Positions 1 through 6,511 of a stretch of 7,621 nt of DNA are shown here, one piece after another (the first letter of the stretch is position 1; each line of letters opens with the position of its first letter). The stretch is from Halobacteriales archaeon QS_9_70_65. GTDB taxonomy: Archaea; Halobacteriota; Halobacteria; Halobacteriales; Haloarculaceae. The notes under the pieces are model-generated. The model searched no databases and was not told the origin of the DNA. It worked only from the letters and a program-made list of their open reading frames with translations. The stretch lies in NCBI GenBank assembly GCA_003023535.1, contig PXSC01000091.1, positions 1 through 7,621 on the forward strand. Direction: 5' to 3'. The translations under genes were made by a program, and so were the position numbers.

Positions 1-1
1 C

Positions 2-997
2 GCGGAGACGACCCACTGCTCGGTCTTCGAGGTGGGGGTGGACGTCTTCGAGTTCCTCTGTGAGCACCTGGAGAACGGCGAGTTCGTCCCCCGCGGACGG
101 TTCGAAACCGCCGACCGGTCGGCCCTCCAGGTCACGTCCACGGGCAGTATCGTCCGGTCGAGGACCGACGAGCGAACGGTGGACGACCTGATCCGCGAGT
201 ACGTCGCGGAGAGATACCCCGAGGCGGGGACGAAACCCGAGGTCGACGACGCCGCATCCTACGCCGGGGCGCTTCGAGACCGACTCGTCGATGCGTTCGA
301 CCTGGACCGCGAGGGCTGTCGTCTCCGTCCACGGTTCATCGGGAGCGAGGACGACGATGGACTCGACGTCGAGAAGGTCTGGTTCAGAACGGAGCGGGAC
401 CCCGACATCGTCGTGACGGGCGTGTTGGTTTCCGCGGATTCGACTGCCGACCCGGCCATCATCCTCTACGAACGCGGGACCGACGAGCTGCCGAAACGAC
501 GCGACGAGGTCGCGGCGCTCGCACGCGAGCACGGCACGGTGCTGGTCTTCGATCCCCGCGGCGTCGGTGCGGTTCGGAACCGCGACATCCCGATCCCGGG
601 CTGGGTGGAAGCGTACGACGGAATCTACGGGACCGAGTTCAAGCTCGCCTACGACGCGTTGCTGTTGGGGACGTCGCTCTTCGGGATGCGCGTCTTCGAC
701 GTCTGCCGCGCGGCGGAGTTCCTCCGCTCGGAAACCGGTGCCGACGGCGTCTCGCTGGTCGGTGACGGGGCTGGCGCTTACCATGCACTCTACGCCGCCG
801 GCGCTCTCGAGGACGTGCCGAGGGTTTCTCTCGGAAGCATGGACGGGAGCTTCGCCGAACTCGCCACGGGTCGGGAAGCGCCGTTTCAGTCCCGTCTCAC
901 CGTCTTCGGGGTTCTCGATGGCCTGGACGTACCGGACGTGGTCGCCGCGCTCGAAGCGCGTGACGTCTCCGTCTCCGGGGGACCCGTCGTCTCCTGA
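2..997 (+). CDS. acetyl-xylan-esterase-like tandem alpha/beta-hydrolase, C-terminal part (5' end outside window)
   Basis: The frame is open from base 2, so the gene begins upstream and 331 codons are visible. The first residues (AETTHC, then a helix ending in FLCEHL) look like the end of a first hydrolase domain, where the catalytic His would lie. A linker follows containing TSTGSIVRS (residues 45-53), which resembles the 'TPTGQV' linker of bacterial two-domain acetyl-xylan-esterase-like proteins. The second hydrolase domain has FDPRGVGA (183-190), a long helix with LLLGTSLFGMRVFDV (220-234), and a nucleophile-elbow region LVGDGAGA (252-259). The usual GxSxG serine is absent there, the elbow reading GDGAG, so this domain is probably not catalytic. 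The family acts on acetylated carbohydrates or similar esters; the substrate here is unknown. The protein ends soon after the DVPDVVAAL segment (309-317), where the stop codon overlaps an inverted repeat. Base composition is less GC-rich than the following genes. Family assignment is from remembered motif layout. Confidence 0.72.
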   Translation, partial: AETTHCSVFEVGVDVFEFLCEHLENGEFVPRGRFETADRSALQVTSTGSIVRSRTDERTVDDLIREYVAERYPEAGTKPEVDDAASYAGALRDRLVDAFDLDREGCRLRPRFIGSEDDDGLDVEKVWFRTERDPDIVVTGVLVSADSTADPAIILYERGTDELPKRRDEVAALAREHGTVLVFDPRGVGAVRNRDIPIPGWVEAYDGIYGTEFKLAYDALLLGTSLFGMRVFDVCRAAEFLRSETGADGVSLVGDGAGAYHALYAAGALEDVPRVSLGSMDGSFAELATGREAPFQSRLTVFGVLDGLDVPDVVAALEARDVSVSGGPVVS

Positions 998-1076
998 TAC
1001 CGTCAGACGTACCTATCCCGGGAGATTCGACACCTCGGGACGTCGAAATTCTCGAAGCACGTACGTCTGACGGTAT
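997..1076. repeat. 16-bp perfect inverted repeat flanking a 48-base spacer; terminator or MITE-like element
   Basis: ATACCGTCAGACGTAC at 997-1012 is the exact reverse complement of GTACGTCTGACGGTAT at 1061-1076. The first base of the left arm is the last base of the TGA stop of the upstream hydrolase gene. A smaller nested inverted repeat, TTCGAC (1026-1031) and GTCGAA (1042-1047), sits inside the spacer. The element lies between two convergent coding stretches (one ending at 997, the other at 1110), where a bidirectional terminator or processing hairpin would make sense. The precise arms and short total length (80 bases) also fit a miniature inverted-repeat element. I see no clear target-site duplication next to the arms (CTCCTG on the left, AGATTC on the right). 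There is no T-rich tract typical of archaeal intrinsic terminators. Confidence 0.8.
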
Positions 1077-1109
1077 AGATTCCTGGCGAATCCCGGGTGA
1101 TTGACCACG

Positions 1110-1373
1110 CTACGCGCTGCCCTGTTCGGCGCCCGGCGCCGCCAGCGCCGTCGCCGGGGAGTCGCCCAGTCGGCTGGCGCGGTAGCCGAAGATGTCCTCG
1201 TAGCCGCACTCCGACATCAGGACCGGGTAGAACGCCGCGTGGGCGACGAGATCGACGTCGCCGGCGCGGGCGACCGTCTCGCCGGCCGCGACCCGCTGGA
1301 AGTTCTCGACGAGGAGTTCGTCCCCGGCGCCATCGTGCGACGGCGGCGCGGGGTTGATGTGGACCGGCGTCGT
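1110..1373 (-). pseudogene. 3' remnant (or start-less small gene) of an unrecognised haloarchaeal protein
   Basis: Reading the minus strand from about 1373 to a TAG at 1112-1110 gives about 87 codons whose third positions are almost all G or C, as expected of a real haloarchaeal gene. Recognisable pieces are VHINPAPP, HDGAGDELLVENF, DLVAHAAFYPVLM and GYEDIFGYRA; the protein is acidic. I do not recognise the family. Upstream of about 1373 the same frame stays open to an ATG at 1451, but the codons there (AGG, ATT, GCT, CGT) do not fit and that stretch is antisense to the metallo-hydrolase gene. No in-frame ATG, GTG or TTG begins the well-biased part. Tandem ACG codons at 1373-1368 sit just where a start would be expected. 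Either the 5' end has been lost by rearrangement, or an ATG start decayed to ACG. It converges on the 997-1076 inverted repeat. Confidence 0.5.
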
Positions 1374-1383
1374 ACCGGCGGCC

Positions 1384-2058
1384 GTGGCACGAGCGGTCGC
1401 CGACGGAATCCACCTGCTGGAGGTCGGCTGGCCGGAGCCGATCGGCGCCAACGCCTACCTCATCGACGACGGCGGGGTGACGCTGGTGGACGCCGGACTA
1501 CCGGTCGGCCGGCGGTCGCTTGCGGCGGAGCTGTCGGCGGTCGGCCACGGCGTCGGCGACCTCGACCGCGTGCTGGTCACCCACTACGACCTCGACCACG
1601 TCGGCGGCCTCCGGGGGCTCGACGCCGACGTTCCCGTCCACGTCGGCGCCGCCGACGCACGGCTGGCCGACGGTACCTGGGCGCCGCCGCCGACTCACCC
1701 GAAGGGCGCCTTCCACCGGCTGCTGCGGCGGCTGTTTCCGCTATCGGGGGACGTCCGGCCGGTGACCGACGGCGACCGCGTCGGCGGCTTCCGGGCCGTC
1801 CACGCCCCCGGCCACAACCCCGGGCATACCGTGTTCCTCCACGACGACCTCGGGGCGGCGCTGCTCGGGGACCTGGTCCGGGAGCGGGACGGCCGGCTCC
1901 GGCCGCCGCCGTGGGTCGACTCCTACGATCTCGGCCGGCTGGCGGAGAGCGTCGACCGCGTCGCAAGCGAATCCTTCGAGCACGCCTGCGTCGGCCACGG
2001 CCGGCCGGTGTCGCCGGACGGCGGCGACCGCCTGCGGCGACTGGCGGCAGAACTGTAG
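1384..2058 (+). CDS. metallo-beta-lactamase-fold metal-dependent hydrolase
   Basis: This is a 224-residue single-domain protein of the MBL superfamily. From the chosen GTG start, an N-terminal beta region leads to NAYLID and LVDAGLP (the strand-turn with Asp). The metal motif THYDLDHVGG follows at residues 66-75, giving H67, D69, D71 and H72, then APGHNPGH with H144, LLGD with D163 and CVGHG with H205. This covers a full set of metal ligand positions, except that the usual HxHxDH reads HxDxDH. Likely reactions are hydrolysis of thioesters, lactones or phosphoesters; the substrate cannot be read from sequence. The frame also offers TTG at 1354 and ATG at 1357. I prefer GTG 1384 because the family normally begins a few residues before the 'ADG' strand, and the extra residues overlap the minus-strand remnant. 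No clear TATA box is visible upstream. The renalase-like gene follows after 40 bases. Confidence 0.85.
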   Translation: MARAVADGIHLLEVGWPEPIGANAYLIDDGGVTLVDAGLPVGRRSLAAELSAVGHGVGDLDRVLVTHYDLDHVGGLRGLDADVPVHVGAADARLADGTWAPPPTHPKGAFHRLLRRLFPLSGDVRPVTDGDRVGGFRAVHAPGHNPGHTVFLHDDLGAALLGDLVRERDGRLRPPPWVDSYDLGRLAESVDRVASESFEHACVGHGRPVSPDGGDRLRRLAAEL

Positions 2059-2070
2059 CCGGCCGCGGGC

Positions 2071-2074
2071 TTTT
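2071..2074 (+). promoter_or_regulatory. weak TATA-like element for the FAD oxidoreductase gene
   Basis: A TTTT tract in an otherwise GC-only 40-base gap lies 25-28 bases before the ATG at 2099, the spacing expected for a leaderless haloarchaeal transcript. The match to a TATA box is poor, and co-transcription from the upstream hydrolase gene is equally possible. Confidence 0.3.
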
Positions 2075-2098
2075 GCGGGCGGCGCACGAACGAGAGGT

Positions 2099-3121
2099 AT
2101 GGACCTGGCAATCGTCGGCGCCGGCGCCGCCGGCGCGGCGGCCGCCTACGCGCTGCGGGCGACGGACACCGACGTGACGGTGTTCGAGAAGTCCCGCGGC
2201 GTCTGCGGCCGCGCCGCGACCCGCCGACGGGGCGACTGCACGTACGATCACGGCGCCAACTACGTGAAGGACGACAGCGAGCGGGTGACGGAGCTGCTGA
2301 CCGAGACGCTGCCGACGGAGGGGCTCGTCGCCGTCGACGACCCCGTCTGGACGTTCGACGCCGACGGCCGAATCGCCGAGAGCGACCGGCCGACGGAGAC
2401 GAAGTGGAGCTACGAGCGCGGCATCACCCAGCTGGCGAAGCGGCTGTTCGCCGAGACGGACGCCGAGATCGCCTTCGAAACGCGGGTCGACGGGCTCGAG
2501 CGGACCGGCGACCGCTGGCGGCTCGACGACGTCGACGACGAGCCGCTCGGGAGCTTCGACGCCGTACTGTTGACGCCGCCGGCGCCGCAGACGGCGGAGT
2601 TGCTGACGGCGACGACGTGGGACGACCCCCGCCGGGCGGAGCTGGCGGCCGCCGTCGAGGCCGTCCCCTACCGGACCATCTATACGGTGCTGCTGCACTA
2701 CCCCTTCGAGCTCGACCGGTCGTGGTACGGGCTGGTCGACACCGACCGCGAGCACGAGGTGGGGTGGCTCTCCCGCGAGGAGTGCAAGGACGGCCACGTC
2801 CCCGACGGCGAGTCGCTGCTGGTCGCCCAGATGTCGCCGGCATGGTCGAGCCGCCGCTACGACGATCCGAGCGAGGAAGTGAAGGCCGACGCCGCCGGTA
2901 TCGTCGCGGAGCTGCTCGGCGACGAGCGGCTGGCCGACCCCGACTGGACCGACCGCCAGGGGTGGCTGTACGCCCTGCCGGACGAGGGCGCCGACGGGGA
3001 GACGCTCCGGGCGGCCGAACCCGAGGGGCTCTACTTCGCCGGCGACTGGGTGGCCGGCGACGGCCGGGTCCACCTGGCCGTCGAGAGCGGCCTCGACGTC
3101 GGCGAGCGCATCGCCGAGTAG
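2099..3121 (+). CDS. renalase-like NAD(P)/FAD-dependent oxidoreductase
   Basis: This 340-residue flavoprotein starts at ATG 2099. The N-terminus is a Rossmann dinucleotide-binding fold: AIVGAGAAGAAAAYAL (residues 4-19, GxGxxG), ending in an acidic residue after the second strand (VTVFEKSRG, E30). An arginine-rich turn, GRAATRR, follows at 37-43. DHGANY at 50-55 matches the place of the 'D.GA.Y' motif in renalase and amine-oxidase-like proteins. The C-terminal FAD motif is YFAGDWVAGDGRVHLAVESG (312-331), where GD contacts the FAD pyrophosphate and the final helix caps it. There is no signal peptide or membrane segment, so it is cytoplasmic. Renalase relatives oxidise aberrant NAD(P)H isomers or amines, and the substrate of the archaeal branch is not evident. 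The length is normal. The gene lies 40 bases after the metallo-hydrolase and may share its transcript. It ends three bases before a convergent small ORF. Confidence 0.88.
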   Translation: MDLAIVGAGAAGAAAAYALRATDTDVTVFEKSRGVCGRAATRRRGDCTYDHGANYVKDDSERVTELLTETLPTEGLVAVDDPVWTFDADGRIAESDRPTETKWSYERGITQLAKRLFAETDAEIAFETRVDGLERTGDRWRLDDVDDEPLGSFDAVLLTPPAPQTAELLTATTWDDPRRAELAAAVEAVPYRTIYTVLLHYPFELDRSWYGLVDTDREHEVGWLSREECKDGHVPDGESLLVAQMSPAWSSRRYDDPSEEVKADAAGIVAELLGDERLADPDWTDRQGWLYALPDEGADGETLRAAEPEGLYFAGDWVAGDGRVHLAVESGLDVGERIAE

Positions 3122-3124
3122 CGA

Positions 3125-3281
3125 CTACCCCCGGTAGACGGACGCCTCGAGCGTCTCGCCGGCACCGGACAGCACCGACGAGCCGTGGAAGACGAGGCCG
3201 GCGTCGAACCTCGGCGCAGGTGACGTCGTGGACCCCCTCGAGGAGTTCCGTCGGTATCCCCGTCCGTCGGTCGGCGACCAC
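3125..3281 (-). pseudogene. small (about 51-codon) haloarchaeal ORF with an apparent 1-base frameshift
   Basis: On the minus strand, a GTG at 3281 opens a frame with good haloarchaeal codons (DRRTGIPTELLEGVHDVTCAE). An in-frame TAG six bases upstream fixes this as the earliest possible start. Near 3209-3212 the well-biased reading switches frame and continues as FDAGLVFHGSSVLSGAGE to SVYRG and a TAG at 3127-3125. The span of 157 bases is one more than a multiple of three. Removing one of the two C's at 3209-3210 joins both parts into an acidic 51-residue protein. I do not recognise the family. It has no membrane segment and only one cysteine, so it is not a zinc ribbon. It ends head-on three bases from the oxidoreductase stop. 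The break could be a true mutation or a base-calling error. Reality of the gene rests on codon bias and fit into the gap. Confidence 0.5.
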
Positions 3282-3406
3282 AAAGCTCTATCGAGGGGCG
3301 TACGGGCGGATAGCACGGGTATGGGCGGCGGCGCGGCGGCGACGGGTCGGCCGCGGAGCACGCGTCCCGGCGCACGGGCCGAAGACCCAAGCCGGCGGCG
3401 ACCGCG

Positions 3407-4435
3407 ATGGGCGGTATGGCCCCGCAGTACGAGCCCGTCGAGTCGCCCGACGCGACGACCGTCTTCCCGTACCACGACCTGGAGCCGCCGACGACGGCCG
3501 ACGTCTACCGGGCCCACGAGGTCGTCGGCGACCGCCTGCCGGAGACGCCGCTCGTTCGCTCGGAGTGGCTCTCGGCGGAGCTCGACGCCGAGGTCTACCT
3601 CAAGCGGGAGGACACGCTGCCGACCGGCGCGTTCAAAGTTCGCGGCGGGGTGACCCTCGTCGCCGACCTCGATCCGGCGTTCCGCGAGCCGGGGCTGATC
3701 GCCGCCAGCACCGGCAACCACGGCGGGTCGGTCGCCTACGCCGCCCGCGAGTTCGACCTACCTGCGACCGTCTGCGTTCCCGAGGACGCCAACCCGGGGA
3801 AGGTCCGCGCGATGGAGCGACTCGGCGCCCGGGTCGTCCGTCACGGGGCGACGTTCGACGACGCCCGCGAGCACGCCGAGCGGCTGGCGGCCGAAGAGGG
3901 CTACCGGTATGTCCACTCGGCCAACGAACCCGATCTGATCGCCGGCGTCGGGACCGCAGGCCTGGAGGTGGTCGACGCCCTGCCGGACATCGACGTCGTC
4001 TTCTGCCCGGTCGGCGGCGGCTCGAGTGCGGCCGGCTACTGTCTGACCGTCGGGGCCGTCGCCGACGCCGAGGTGGTCGGCGTCCAATCGGCGGCCGCGC
4101 CGGCGATGCACCGCGCCTGGGCGGAGGGGACGCTGGAGCCGCACGACCGGATGGAGACCGTCGCCGAGGGGCTGGCGACGAGCGTCCCGTTCGCGCTGAC
4201 GACCCGACTGCTGCGGGAGCGGCTGGACGACTTCCGACTGGTCGACGACGAGGCGATGCTGTCGGCGGTCCGGCGGCTCTACGAGGCCGAACACGTCCTG
4301 ATGGAGGTGGCGTGTGCCGCGAGCGTGGCGGCCCTGCTGGAGGCCGGCGACGAGGTGGCCGGCCGGACGGTCGTGCTGCCGGTGTCGGGGCGGAACCTCG
4401 AGGCCGAGAAGCTGCGGTCGGTTCTCGACGGCTGA
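3407..4435 (+). CDS. PLP-dependent threonine/serine dehydratase-like enzyme (fold type II)
   Basis: This 342-residue protein has the fold type II layout of the threonine/serine ammonia-lyase family, which deaminates hydroxy-amino acids to 2-oxo acids and ammonia in the cytoplasm. KREDTLPTGAFKVRGG (residues 66-81) carries the PLP Schiff-base lysine at K77. STGNHGG (101-107) is the substrate-binding asparagine loop, PVGGGSSAAG (201-210) the glycine loop for the PLP phosphate, and LPVSGRN (324-330) holds the residue near the pyridine nitrogen. There is no C-terminal ACT or regulatory domain, so allosteric control by isoleucine is not expected. Several loops differ from classical enzymes (TGAFK instead of TGSFK, GGGSSAAG instead of GGGGL), so the true substrate may not be threonine. 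Starts at ATG 3407 and ATG 3416 are both possible. A weak CCCAAGC element at 3386-3392 is better spaced for 3416. The preceding 125 bases show no other gene. Confidence 0.85.
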   Translation: MGGMAPQYEPVESPDATTVFPYHDLEPPTTADVYRAHEVVGDRLPETPLVRSEWLSAELDAEVYLKREDTLPTGAFKVRGGVTLVADLDPAFREPGLIAASTGNHGGSVAYAAREFDLPATVCVPEDANPGKVRAMERLGARVVRHGATFDDAREHAERLAAEEGYRYVHSANEPDLIAGVGTAGLEVVDALPDIDVVFCPVGGGSSAAGYCLTVGAVADAEVVGVQSAAAPAMHRAWAEGTLEPHDRMETVAEGLATSVPFALTTRLLRERLDDFRLVDDEAMLSAVRRLYEAEHVLMEVACAASVAALLEAGDEVAGRTVVLPVSGRNLEAEKLRSVLDG

Positions 4436-4454
4436 GCGGCCCGACCCGTCAGGC

Positions 4455-4460
4455 CTTTCT
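4455..4460 (+). promoter_or_regulatory. candidate TATA-like element for rqcH
   Basis: CTTTCT is the only pyrimidine/T-rich patch in the 47-base gap after the dehydratase gene. It lies 23-28 bases before ATG 4483, compatible with a leaderless transcript. It is a weak match and is given mainly because of its position. Confidence 0.35.
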
Positions 4461-4482
4461 CCGGGCCGCCGCAGGAGTCGAC

Positions 4483-6452
4483 ATGGACCGAAAGCGGGCG
4501 ATGACCAGCGTCGACCTCGCGGCGCTCGTCGGCGAGCTCCGGGGGTACACCGGCGCCGTCGTCGACAAGGCCTACCTCTACGGCGACGATCTCGTCCGGC
4601 TGAAGATGCGGGACTACGAGCGCGGCCGGATCGAACTCGTCCTCGAGGTCGGCGACCCCAAGCGCGCCCACGTCGCCGCCCCCGAGCACGTCCCGGACGC
4701 GCCGGGCCGGCCGCCGAACTTCGCGATGATGCTGCGGAACCGCATCGCCGGCGCGAGGTGATCGACTGTCTGGACACCGTCCGGCTGCGCTCCCGGACGA
4801 TCGCGCCCGGCAGCCAGTACGGCTACCCCGACGAGCGGTTCAGCCCGCTGGACTGCGACTACGAGGCCTTCGCCGCGAAGATGGACGACTCCGACACCGA
4901 CATCGTGCGGACGCTGGCGACGCAGTTGAACTTCGGCGGGCTGTACGCCGAGGAACTGTGCACCCGGGCCGGCGTCGAGAAGACCGTCGACATCGACGAG
5001 GCGACGGAAAGCCAGTACGAGGCGCTGTTCGGCGCCCTCGAGCGGCTCCGGGAGCCGCTCTTGGCCGGCGAGACCGACCCGCGACTGTACGAACACGACG
5101 GCGATGTCGTCGACGCGACGCCGCTGCCGCTGGAAGAACACGCCGACGCCGGCTACGAGGCGACGGCCTTCGAGAACTTCAACGGCGCCATCGACGAGTA
5201 CTTCCACCGACTGGAGCGGGAGGCCGACGCCGAGAGCGACCCCGGGAGCGCCCGGCCGGACTTCGAGGCCGAAATCGAGAAGTACGAGCGCATCATCGAC
5301 CAGCAGCGCGGCGCCATCGAGAACTTCGAGGAGCAGGCCGAGGCCGAACAGCGGAAGGCGGAGCTGCTGTACGGCAACTACGACCTCGTCGACGAGGTGT
5401 GCTCGACCGTCCGGGCGGCCCGCGAGGACGAGGTGCCGTGGGGCGACATCGAGGCGCGGTTCGAGGAGGGCGCCGAACAGGGCATCCCCGCGGCGGAGGC
5501 GGTCGTCGGCGTCGACGCCGCGGCGGGGACGGTGACGCTCGACCTCGGGGACGCCGAGGTCGAGGTCGACCCCTCGATGGGCGTCGAGAAGAACGCCGAC
5601 CGCCTCTACACCGAGGCCAAGCGGGTCCGCGAGAAGAAGGAAGGCGCGCAGGCTGCCATCGCGGACACCCGCGAGGACCTCGAGGCGGTCGAGGAGCGCC
5701 GCGAGGAGTGGGAGGCCGCCGACGGGAACGACGATGACAGAGGCGATGAGGACGTCGAGCGCGACTGGCTGTCGATGGAGTCGGTGCCGGTCCGCTCCGA
5801 CGAGAAGTGGTACGAGCGGTTCCGCTGGTTCCGGACCAGCGACGGCTTCCTCGTGTTGGGCGGCCGCGACGCCGACCAGAACGAGGAGCTCGTCAAGAAG
5901 TACACCGAGCCGTCGGACCGGTTCTTCCACGCCCAGGCCCACGGCGCGCCGGTGACGGTGCTGAAGGCGACGGAACCCGACGAGCCGGCCCGGGACGTCG
6001 AGATCCCCGACTCGAGCCGCCGGGAGGCCGCGCGGTTCGCCGTCTCCTACTCGTCGGTCTGGAAGGACGGCACGTTCGAGGGCGACGTCTACGAGGTCGA
6101 CCCCGATCAGGTGTCGAAGACCCCCGAGAGCGGCGAGTACGTCGAGAAGGGCAGCTTCGTCGTCCGCGGCGACCGCGAGTACTACCGCGACGTCTCGGTC
6201 GGCGTCGCCGTCGGCATCAAATGCGAGCCGGACACCCGGGTCGTCGGCGGGCCGCCCGCCGCGATCGAGCCACGGACGGAAACGTCGGTGCGGCTCGAAC
6301 CGGGCCGGTACGCCCAGAACGACATCGCCAAGCGGATCTATCGGACCTTCCGGGAGCGGTTCACCGACACCAGCTTCGTCCGGAAGGTCGCCAGCGCCGA
6401 CCGCGTCCAGGAGTTCTGCCCGGCCGGCGGGAGCCGGACCGTCGACGACTGA
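4483..6452 (+). pseudogene. rqcH: rqcH (NFACT/Rqc2 family ribosome quality-control factor) with an internal deletion and frame change
   Basis: RqcH binds obstructed large ribosomal subunits and drives C-terminal alanine tailing of the stalled chain (shown in bacteria, inferred for archaea). ATG 4483 opens 92 codons of NFACT-N (TSVDLAALV, KAYLYGDD, APGRPPNFAMMLRNR) and then meets a TGA at 4759-4761. From 4755 another frame continues the protein for 565 codons: VRLRSRTIAPGSQYGYP, the middle domain with LATQLNFGGLYAEE, helical coiled-coil stretches around 5215-5400 and 5585-5725, and the NFACT-R/DUF814 domain from about 5757 (YERFRWFRTSDGFLVLGGRD, QNEELVKKY, FFHAQAHGAP). By remembered family layout, about 45-50 residues between MLRNR-x-xG and the SLETVRL-like segment are absent. 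That stretch normally includes the FDR motif needed for tRNA recruitment. The remaining 657 codons keep normal codon bias and no other stops, so the lesion is recent, tolerated or an assembly error. Confidence 0.9.
4751..4761 (+). other. deletion scar in rqcH with GTGA stop/start overlap
   Basis: At the point where the two rqcH frames meet, bases 4758-4761 read GTGA. GTG (4758-4760) is in the frame of the downstream 565-codon part, and TGA (4759-4761) ends the upstream 92-codon part. Overlapping stop/start codons are a common arrangement for coupled termination and reinitiation in haloarchaea. The GGCGCGAGG context at the junction would fit a deletion between short GC-rich microhomologies, but the ancestral sequence is not in the window. 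Confidence 0.6.
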
Positions 6453-6471
6453 CGTCGTATCGTCGCGACGG

Positions 6472-6490
6472 CCGGGGACGGACGCCCCGG
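6472..6490. repeat. small hairpin after rqcH
   Basis: CCGGGG (6472-6477) and CCCCGG (6485-6490) are exact complements around a 7-base loop, 19 bases after the rqcH stop. It could act as a transcript-end or processing hairpin. There is no T-tract, and such short GC palindromes arise easily in this composition. Confidence 0.3.
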
Positions 6491-6511
6491 AAAGCAGCGC
6501 GACACGGCCCG

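Noticed and set aside
2114..2142. GCCGGC-rich run looking like a tandem repeat
   Set aside because: It encodes the Gly/Ala-rich dinucleotide-binding loop of the FAD enzyme; the repetition follows from GCC/GGC codons.
1577..3073. 498-codon minus-strand open frame opposite the MBL and FAD genes
   Set aside because: It has shadow composition and no motifs, and it overlaps two well-supported genes.
2404..4482. Long plus-strand open frame running through the oxidoreductase and dehydratase genes
   Set aside because: Its translation is Arg/Gly/Pro-rich shadow sequence. Only its last 92 codons, from ATG 4483, are real, as the start of rqcH.
4755..4761. Programmed ribosomal frameshift in rqcH
   Set aside because: There is no slippery run or downstream structure of note. 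A frameshift would not restore the roughly 45-50 residues that are missing.
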